Source: CAYQQU01 sp964419545
GTDB taxonomy: Bacteria; Bacteroidota; Bacteroidia; Chitinophagales; Saprospiraceae
Reading direction: 5' to 3'
NCBI GenBank assembly: GCA_964419545.1
Contig: CAYQQU010000084.1
Span: forward strand, 1 to 21,559
DNA: 21,559 nucleotides
In this document: positions 17,242-21,559 of the stretch, piece by piece
Numbering within the stretch: the stretch's first letter is position 1
Layout of the letters: each line of letters opens with the position of its first letter
Notes under the pieces: model-generated
The model's database searches: none
The model's input: the letters and a program-made list of their open reading frames with translations, nothing else
What the model was told of the DNA's origin: nothing
Position numbers and translations under genes: made by a program

Positions 17242-17997
17242 CTATCCCAGCACCGGGTTGACGTTGATGCCGCCGTCGATGTTGTACTCGCTGCCGGTGA
17301 TGTACCAGGCGTCATCGGAGGCCAGGAAGGTCACCAGTTTGGCGACCGCTTCCGGGGTGCCGAATTGTTTGAGGGGCACGCGGTTTTGCATAGCGGAGGC
17401 GAAGTTGTGGATGTCGGCTTCGGCCATGCCCGTCTTGGCGAAGATGGGGGTATTGACCGGGCCGGGGTTGACGGCGTTGACGCGGATCTTACGCGGCGCC
17501 AGTTCGGTGGCGGCGGTGCGGGTAAAGGAGTTGAGGGCGGCCTTGCTCGCGGCGTAGATGGCGGTATTGCTCATACCGGTGTAGGCGTTGACCGACGAGA
17601 GGTTGATGACCGAAGCCCCTTCGTTGAGCAGAGGCAGGAACGTTTGCAGGGTGAAGACGGCGCCTTTGAAGTTGATGCCCATCTGGGTGTCGAACATTTC
17701 CTCGGAGATCTGGCCTACCGGTGCGGGGGCGAAGATGCCGGCGTTGATAAACAGGATATCGACGGCGCCGGCGGCGGCTTTCACTTGCGCCGCCAGTTGT
17801 TCGATCGCGGAAAGGCTGCCCTGGTCGGCCACCAGTCCGGTAGCGCCCAGTTCAGCGGCGGCGGCGGTCACTTTTTCCGGATTGCGGCCGGTGATGATGA
17901 CGCGGGCGCCGTTTTCAATGAAATCCTTCGCGGCGGCGTAGCCGATGCCGCTGTTGCCGCCGGTGACGACGGCGGTTTTGCCATTAAGCTTTTTCAT
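17242..17997 (-). CDS. Classical short-chain dehydrogenase/reductase (SDR)
   Basis: The 251-residue product has every hallmark of a classical SDR, an NAD(P)H-dependent oxidoreductase with a Rossmann fold. TGGNSGIG is at 12-19 (cofactor glycine motif), ITGRN follows at the cofactor-selecting position (Arg38, suggesting a preference for NADP), and NAG is at 85-87. Catalytic Asn109, Ser135, Tyr148 and Lys152 (YAASK) are present, as is NPGPVNTP and a C-terminal YITGSEYNIDGG. Substrate cannot be deduced; annotations such as '3-oxoacyl-ACP reductase-like' would be over-precise. The ATG at 17997 is followed by a normal SDR start (MKKLNGKTAVVTGG). The gene is divergent from the PPTase gene and carries paired TetR-type operators 23-69 bases upstream, so it is probably repressed until an inducer binds TetR. 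Confidence 0.93.
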   Translation of the reverse strand: MKKLNGKTAVVTGGNSGIGYAAAKDFIENGARVIITGRNPEKVTAAAAELGATGLVADQGSLSAIEQLAAQVKAAAGAVDILFINAGIFAPAPVGQISEEMFDTQMGINFKGAVFTLQTFLPLLNEGASVINLSSVNAYTGMSNTAIYAASKAALNSFTRTAATELAPRKIRVNAVNPGPVNTPIFAKTGMAEADIHNFASAMQNRVPLKQFGTPEAVAKLVTFLASDDAWYITGSEYNIDGGINVNPVLG

Positions 17998-18019
17998 GGA
18001 TAGCTTTCAGTTTTGATTT

Positions 18020-18033
18020 AGAATGATCGTTCT
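18020..18033. promoter_or_regulatory. TetR-type operator, site 1 (SDR-proximal)
   Basis: AGAATGATCGTTCT is a 14-bp palindrome with one mismatched pair (T opposite G, where AGAACGATCGTTCT would be perfect). It ends 23 bases before the SDR ATG and would cover the predicted transcription start. It shares 11 of 12 core bases with site 2. The repeat of the motif on both sides of a promoter box makes it a good TetR operator; the assignment to this TetR is inference. Confidence 0.72.
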
Positions 18034-18038
18034 GAAAT

Positions 18039-18046
18039 CAAATGCA
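18039..18046 (-). promoter_or_regulatory. Putative -7 box of the SDR gene between the two operators
   Basis: TGCATTTG on the minus strand (18046-18039) matches TAnnTTTG in five of its six fixed bases. It is flanked by operator 1 downstream and operator 2 upstream, the geometry expected for steric repression. No clear -33 TTTG is visible. Confidence 0.4.
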
Positions 18047-18054
18047 TAATATTT

Positions 18055-18066
18055 GAACGATCGTTC
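18055..18066. promoter_or_regulatory. TetR-type operator, site 2 (perfect palindrome)
   Basis: GAACGATCGTTC is a perfect 12-bp palindrome, flanked by TTT on the left and TAAA on the right, so near-symmetry extends past the core. Its centre lies 34 bp from the centre of site 1, between three and three and a half helical turns. It is 124 bp before the PPTase ATG, so binding here could also affect that divergent gene. Confidence 0.75.
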
Positions 18067-18189
18067 TAAATTATTTTTCGTTTATTTGTCGCCGGCAGGA
18101 CAAAGGGTTGGGAGCGTTTGCTCGCTGGTCTGAGTGGGTGTTTTCTTATTCCTGTGTTTGCAATACAGGTTCTCAAACTGCTTAGCACC

Positions 18190-18834
18190 ATGCCTATTTT
18201 CGTACACGAATACATCCGCCCCGCCGGTGAGCTGGGCATGTGGCAGATCACCGAAGACGAAGCCTGGTTTTTGGAGCAGCTCGATCTGACGGCTGAGGAA
18301 CAGGCGCAGGCGAACCAGTTCAAATCTCGTCGCCGGCTGGAATGGCTGGCGGCGCGCCTGTTGGTGCATCAGATGTCGGGGCGCACCGAGCGCGAGGTGA
18401 TGCTCAAGGACGAGTATGGCAAGCCTTACTTGCAGGATTCGCCCTATCATATTTCCATTAGTCATTCCGCTTTCCTGGCCGCTGCCATCGCCGCACCGCG
18501 CCCGGCGGGTATCGACGTGCAACGCATCGTCCGGAAGATCGACCGCCTGGCGCACCGCTTCATGCGGCCGGAGGAGATCGACAGTCTGCAGCCGGCTACG
18601 CGCGTGGAGCATATGCACGTGTACTGGGGCGCCAAGGAGGCTTTATACAAAGCTTACGGCCGTCGGGAGCTGGATTTTCAGACGCATATTCACATCACGC
18701 CTTTTGCTTACCGGCCGTCGGGGGTGCAGTTTACGGGCAAGGTGGTGAAAGATGAATTTCAGGCTGTGTACGATGTGGTGTACGAGCAGCATGGGAAATA
18801 CGTGCTGGTGTATGCGGTGGAGCGGCCGGCCTGA
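18190..18834 (+). CDS. Sfp/HetI-type 4'-phosphopantetheinyl transferase
   Basis: The product transfers phosphopantetheine from coenzyme A to a Ser of carrier proteins. The ATG at 18190 (MPIFVHEYIRPAGELGMWQI) is preferred to a start 24 codons upstream, as it gives the normal 214-residue size and opening strand. Visible are KSRRRLEWLAARLLVHQM (about 56-73), DEYGKPYL, HISISHS (the substrate-binding His-Ser region), PAGIDVQRI with Asp109, and the signature YWGAKEALYKAYGR with Glu150. In most Sfp-type enzymes the residue two after the Asp is Glu; here it is Gln111. Asp109 and Glu150 are kept, so activity is plausible with altered metal binding. No carrier protein, NRPS or PKS gene is nearby. The gene is divergent from the SDR and shares its operator region. 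Confidence 0.87.
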   Translation: MPIFVHEYIRPAGELGMWQITEDEAWFLEQLDLTAEEQAQANQFKSRRRLEWLAARLLVHQMSGRTEREVMLKDEYGKPYLQDSPYHISISHSAFLAAAIAAPRPAGIDVQRIVRKIDRLAHRFMRPEEIDSLQPATRVEHMHVYWGAKEALYKAYGRRELDFQTHIHITPFAYRPSGVQFTGKVVKDEFQAVYDVVYEQHGKYVLVYAVERPA

Positions 18835-18935
18835 GTGGGGTGGTTGTGGCAATGTTGCGGCACGATCATCCGGACCGGCGGGAGGAGAAATGAGTTGCGT
18901 TTTTGGGCCTGGGCGTTTTGTTCTATTTGTTGCCA

Positions 18936-18980
18936 AATAAAGTTGTGGTGCTGCTTGGGCCAAGAAGAGTAGGGAAAACT
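18936..18980 (+). pseudogene. Remnant of an AAA-family ATPase gene (Walker A segment only)
   Basis: The plus-strand frame reads NKVVVLLGPRRVGKT, the N-terminal P-loop of the AAA ATPases found with a DUF4143 C-terminal domain, in which GPRRVGKT is the characteristic Walker A. Upstream residues LFYLLP also fit that family's beginning. After the Thr, similarity stops (IYYELGKMNEK) and the sequence runs into the repeat at 19021. No Walker B or later part is present, and there is no convincing start. I read it as a decayed fragment left by deletion or repeat insertion. A 15-residue match is short, so chance is not fully excluded, although the P-loop is unusually exact. Confidence 0.55.
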
Positions 18981-19020
18981 ATATATTATGAACTGGGTAA
19001 AATGAATGAGAAGATGCTGC

Positions 19021-19136
19021 CGCGCGGGCGGCGATACGCAGGCGCCTGCTCGCTGCAGGCAGGTATCCCCAGGTACGGTGAGTACCGACCAACGAGCAAA
19101 CGCAAGAATAGGGGCCAGTTTGGCTTCGCAATAGAT
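19021..19136. repeat. Dispersed intergenic repeat, copy A
   Basis: This segment matches 21407-21501. Shared blocks are a GC-rich left part (GCGCGGGCGGCGA-like), GCAGGCAGGTATCCCC (19055-19070), GGTACGGTGAGT (19072-19083) and GGCCAGTTTGGCTTCGCAA through AATAGAT (19113-19136, one mismatch). The two copies differ by a 12-base length change between the last two blocks. A small inverted repeat, CCTGC/GCAGG, lies at 19045-19059, and an equivalent one occurs in copy B. It has no credible ORF and lies immediately after the ATPase remnant. Confidence 0.75.
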
Positions 19137-19188
19137 GAATCGTTGCCATTTAGGTTATATTGCAGCTTTAAGCATAAAAATTTAAATC

Positions 19189-19584
19189 ATGAAGATTAAA
19201 ATAGTAAGTATTCCGGTAAGGGACCAACAAAAAGCATTGGATTTTTACACCGGTGTTTTGGGTTTCGTGAAAAAGGTGGATATCCCGGTGGGTGAAGAAG
19301 ACCGGTGGTTGACAGTAGTTTCCAAATATGACCAGGACGGTCCGGAGTTATTGCTCGAACCTGCGCCTAATCACTTTGAACCTTCGAAAGTTTTTCAGGA
19401 TGAATTGATGAAAGCAGGGATTCCTTACACACAATTCTACGTGGATAATATTCAAGAAGAATATGAAAGGCTGACGAAATCAGGAGTCGAGTTCAGCATG
19501 AAACCAACAGATATGGGTACGGTAATAGTTGCTGTATTTAATGACACATGTGGAAATAATATCCAAATAGTGGAAGAAAAGTAA
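19189..19584 (+). CDS. VOC-superfamily protein (glyoxalase/bleomycin-resistance fold)
   Basis: The 131-residue product is one vicinal-oxygen-chelate domain made of two beta-alpha-beta-beta-beta units. The first is KIVSIPVRDQQKALDFYTGVLGF through GPELLLEP (1-57), and the second PYTQFYVDNIQEEYERLTKSGVEF through GNNIQIVEE (78-130). VRDQQKALDFYTGVLGF and the closing GN.IQIVE are typical. The usual first metal ligand (His near residue 7) is absent (SIPV), so enzymatic metal use is uncertain; the activity could be dioxygenase, lyase, isomerase or drug binding. Codons are visibly AT-richer than in all neighbouring genes (for example AAAATAGTAAGT at the start), which suggests recent acquisition. It sits between a dispersed repeat and the metallopeptidase gene. 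Confidence 0.87.
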   Translation: MKIKIVSIPVRDQQKALDFYTGVLGFVKKVDIPVGEEDRWLTVVSKYDQDGPELLLEPAPNHFEPSKVFQDELMKAGIPYTQFYVDNIQEEYERLTKSGVEFSMKPTDMGTVIVAVFNDTCGNNIQIVEEK

Positions 19585-19630
19585 ATACCATCCTAATCAT
19601 CCGGGCTACGAGCATGTTTGGAGCTTGCTT

Positions 19631-19647
19631 CTATTGCAAATCAATAG
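19631..19647. repeat. Small inverted repeat between the VOC and metallopeptidase genes
   Basis: CTATTG (19631-19636) and CAATAG (19642-19647) pair perfectly across the 5-base loop CAAAT. CAATAG also ends the dispersed repeat, so this may be a degenerate trace of it, or just a short hairpin 47 bases past the VOC stop. The rest of the 134-bp gap holds nothing else recognisable. Confidence 0.3.
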
Positions 19648-19707
19648 GTAGGGTAAGCGATGAAGCGGACAGGCGCTCATGGCAGCCGCAACGAATACGA
19701 TCATAAC

Positions 19708-19714
19708 GGAAGGA
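19708..19714 (+). promoter_or_regulatory. Shine-Dalgarno sequence of the metallopeptidase gene
   Basis: GGAAGGA ends 4 bases before the ATG at 19719. A good Shine-Dalgarno is uncommon in this window. It decides in favour of the 19719 start even though the resulting N-terminus is unusually long for a lipoprotein signal. Confidence 0.5.
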
Positions 19715-19718
19715 AAAG

Positions 19719-21257
19719 ATGTCAATAATTACCATGCAAAAAGCTGCCGACACAACAGAAGCTAAAACGATCCGACAAAAAGTCGCTTTTAAGACAGCTA
19801 AACGGTGTCCTGGAAGTTCTTGCCAAGCGAACGGACAAAAGGGTTTCTATTTCCTGTATTTATTCCTCTTTCTCGTTGCCTGTCAAACAGAACCGTCCAT
19901 CTCAGCGGACCAACCGCCCGCCCTGCGCTACCAAATCGAATCCGCCCAAAAGGCCATCCAGCTGGCCCGCACCATCCTGGCGGGCGACCGGCCCGAGGCA
20001 GCCGACTGGGAAGCGCTTTTCCGCACAGAGGGGTACCAGCATTATTTGTGCAATAGCGACGAGGAAGCCAAGAAGGCATACCTGAAAGAAGCTTTTCTCA
20101 CCGCCTTCGACGAATCCCGGCATACCGTCCGCGACAGCCTGCTGGCGGCGCCCCTGGATATGAATATGGAGCCTAACGCATTCCGTTTTCTTTACGCCGT
20201 CAGGAACCTGGCACAGCTTCGGCAGAACCTGTCCGCAGTGGATTCCTTTCTCGCTCACACCGAATTTTCAGCCGTGCTCGAAAGCGCCAATGCCCGAGCC
20301 CGGGAATTTCTTCCCCAAAGGACACGGGACGCTTCGCCGGAGCTACACGAAGTGACTTTCGTGAGCATCGAACCGAATTTCTACGTCCTCAGCTGCGGAC
20401 TGATCCTCGACGCCCACCTCGCCTGGCGGATGGGTGAAGAGGACCTGATCAACACCGTCGCCCACGAGTTTCACCACAACTACCGCGCGCTGGAAAGCCG
20501 CCACCTCCAGCACCCTTTTTTGGGGGCAGTCGACCGGATGCACCGGGAGGGGCTGGCCGACCTGATCGACAAGCCGGTTCCGCCGGTCGCGCACGAAGGG
20601 CTGCTCCCCGCCGAATTGATCGACGACTACAACCGGAAGTTTGCCCAAACACCCGCTATTCTGCAGGCGTTCGATTCGCTGACCGTGGCCTGGAAAAGGG
20701 GCGAACTGGCTTTGAACGACTACGACCGGCAAACGTGGAGTTTGCTGCAGGACGGCCACGCCAATGGATTTTATATGGCGCTGCTGGTAAAAAACATCCT
20801 GGGCCAGGACAGCCTGGTGGAACACTATGCCAATCCCCGCGCTTTTTTGTACCACTACAACGAGGCGGCGGCCCAAACCGAAGGCGAATACGTCTTTTCG
20901 AATGCTTTCCTGGCGGTCTTCGACGAGCTGTACCAGCAATTGCCGCCCCGACCGGGGACGTATTCCGATGAAACCTTCCAGGTGACTTTCCGGGTGACAA
21001 CGCCCAACGCTTCCGACGATGTCTATATCACCGGCAACCGCCCGGCGCTCGGCGACTGGGACCCCGCCGGAGCGCCTATGGAACGGCGCTCCGATAACGA
21101 AAGGGAAATCACCCTGACATTGCGCGCCCCCATAGAGTTCAAATTCACCCGCGGCAATTGGGAGACGGAAGGCTTCGTGAAAGACGCCCTGCGCGGACCG
21201 AATTTACAATTGGGATTTGCCGGGGATACGACGGTGACTTACCAGATCGAGGCCTAG
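19719..21257 (+). CDS. Lipoprotein-like gluzincin metallopeptidase fused to a CBM20-like domain
   Basis: The product is 512 residues. A hydrophobic stretch FYFLYLFLFLVAC (43-55) ends in a lipobox, LVAC, giving lipidation at Cys55, but it is preceded by about 42 polar residues including CPGSSC. No later start codon is available, and a Shine-Dalgarno supports 19719. The central domain (about 75-405) has the zinc motif HEFHH at 249-253, with Glu277 in HREGLADLID as probable third ligand, as in the DUF5700-type putative zinc-dependent peptidases. The C-terminal 95 residues (FQVTFRVTT, DDVYITGNRPALGDWDPAGAPM, FKFTRGNWETEGFVKDA) resemble the starch-binding CBM20 fold. I infer a surface or periplasmic peptidase held to a polysaccharide or glycoprotein. 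Substrates are unknown. Its composition matches the host, unlike the VOC gene. Confidence 0.82.
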   Translation: MSIITMQKAADTTEAKTIRQKVAFKTAKRCPGSSCQANGQKGFYFLYLFLFLVACQTEPSISADQPPALRYQIESAQKAIQLARTILAGDRPEAADWEALFRTEGYQHYLCNSDEEAKKAYLKEAFLTAFDESRHTVRDSLLAAPLDMNMEPNAFRFLYAVRNLAQLRQNLSAVDSFLAHTEFSAVLESANARAREFLPQRTRDASPELHEVTFVSIEPNFYVLSCGLILDAHLAWRMGEEDLINTVAHEFHHNYRALESRHLQHPFLGAVDRMHREGLADLIDKPVPPVAHEGLLPAELIDDYNRKFAQTPAILQAFDSLTVAWKRGELALNDYDRQTWSLLQDGHANGFYMALLVKNILGQDSLVEHYANPRAFLYHYNEAAAQTEGEYVFSNAFLAVFDELYQQLPPRPGTYSDETFQVTFRVTTPNASDDVYITGNRPALGDWDPAGAPMERRSDNEREITLTLRAPIEFKFTRGNWETEGFVKDALRGPNLQLGFAGDTTVTYQIEA

Positions 21258-21335
21258 GGAGATGAGTAAAGAGTAAGCAGGAGAAGGGTATCCGACTGAG
21301 CATCCCTTTCTATGCCGTAGTCCATTGGTCGCCTG
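21258..21335. other. 3' flank of the metallopeptidase gene
   Basis: This short gene-free stretch lies before the inverted-repeat element. I see no T-run terminator. Together with the element that follows (21336-21525) and the AT-rich last 34 bases, the last 300 bp of the window contain no gene. Confidence 0.5.
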
Positions 21336-21525
21336 AACCCGATTATTCATGAATTAACCCGGATTATTCATGGGTTCTTCGTCATGACGGCGGCCAGGCT
21401 TGCGTTCGCGCAGGCGGGCGACACGCCTGCAGCAGGCAGGTATCCCCGGGTACGGTGAGTGAGCGGGGCAGAATGGTGGCCAGTCTGGCTTCGCAATAGA
21501 TTGATCTATGAATAGTCCGGGTTAA
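21336..21525. mobile_element. Small ORF-less element with terminal inverted repeats (MITE-like)
   Basis: TTAACCCGGATTATTCAT at 21354-21371 and ATGAATAGTCCGGGTTAA at 21508-21525 are inverted copies matching at 17 of 18 bases, bounding 172 bp. A further direct partial copy of the same end, AACCCGATTATTCATGAA, lies immediately outside at 21336-21353. The interior has no credible ORF and contains copy B of the dispersed repeat. The size, inverted ends and lack of a gene fit a miniature transposable element or a decayed insertion end. No target-site duplication is obvious (GAA before, ATG after), and I cannot name an IS family. Confidence 0.55.
21407..21501. repeat. Dispersed intergenic repeat, copy B
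   Basis: This is the second copy of the sequence at 19021-19136, in the same orientation. It has GCAGGCAGGTATCCCC at 21432-21447, GGTACGGTGAGT at 21449-21460 and GGCCAGTCTGGCTTCGCAA through AATAGAT at 21478-21501. A compact inverted repeat, GCCTGC-A-GCAGGC, sits at 21425-21437. It lies inside the unit bounded by the 18-bp inverted repeats. Copy A lacks those ends. Confidence 0.78.
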
Positions 21526-21559
21526 ATGTCAAAACCAAAATATATATTTTTGAGGGCGT

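Larger units (their letters stand above)
18835..19188. other. Gene-free accessory stretch between the PPTase and VOC genes
   Basis: About 350 bp with no intact gene. It contains a Walker A coding remnant (18936-18980) followed by a copy of a dispersed repeat (19021-19136), then about 50 AT-rich bases before the VOC ATG. I see no convincing terminator for the PPTase gene. The content looks like a recombination or insertion scar. Confidence 0.6.

Noticed and set aside
18903..19199. 98-codon open frame reading through the Walker A remnant and repeat copy A
   Set aside because: Only the P-loop segment resembles a protein family. The rest is repeat DNA in translation, and copy B does not keep the frame open.
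18835..21559. Possible defence island (AAA ATPase relic, repeats, metallopeptidase)
   Set aside because: The ATPase is a fragment, there is no toxin, nuclease or sensor gene, and the peptidase carries an export signal. No known or plausible defence operon is complete here.

Overview
The window looks like a piece of a Bacteroidota chromosome, most plausibly from the Saprospiria (Saprospiraceae/Lewinella-like). The evidence is a very large secreted protein with a type IX secretion (T9SS) C-terminal sorting domain, HYR-like and dockerin-like segments, several Bacteroidota-type -7 promoter boxes (TAnnTTTG) and mostly absent Shine-Dalgarno sequences. Coding DNA is GC-rich throughout, except for one AT-rich gene near 19.2-19.6 kb. 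The phylum call is firm; the family call is inference.

Layout: (1) 1-8022, minus strand: a 2519-residue T9SS cargo protein built from about ten Cys-containing extracellular modules. Just downstream, cut by the window edge, are the first codons of a second protein with a nearly identical N-terminus and leader, so this is probably a tandem paralogue pair. A long gene-free leader of about 750 bp lies upstream. (2) 8771-11434: rbfA (minus) and recG (plus), divergent housekeeping genes. (3) 11529-15320, minus: a double-GNAT acetyltransferase-like protein, dcd, a small one-TM protein and a secreted S41 peptidase. (4) 15449-18834: a seven-bladed WD40 protein, a TetR regulator and an SDR oxidoreductase, with an Sfp-type phosphopantetheinyl transferase divergent from the SDR. 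Two TetR-type palindromes bracket a promoter-like box in front of the SDR, and a good intrinsic terminator separates the SDR from tetR. (5) 18835-21559: an accessory stretch holding a Walker A remnant of an AAA ATPase gene, an AT-rich VOC-family gene, a lipoprotein-like metallopeptidase fused to a CBM20-like domain, and two copies of a dispersed intergenic repeat. One copy sits inside an ORF-less unit with 18-bp terminal inverted repeats.

How the parts work together: the housekeeping genes act independently. The clearest local circuit is TetR controlling the SDR gene, and perhaps the divergent PPTase gene, through the paired operators. The T9SS giant and its neighbour are surface or matrix proteins. 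I found no convincing defence, CRISPR, biosynthetic or phage system. The least described items are the repeat/inverted-repeat element around the VOC-metallopeptidase segment, the peptidase-CBM20 fusion and the paralogous giant surface proteins.
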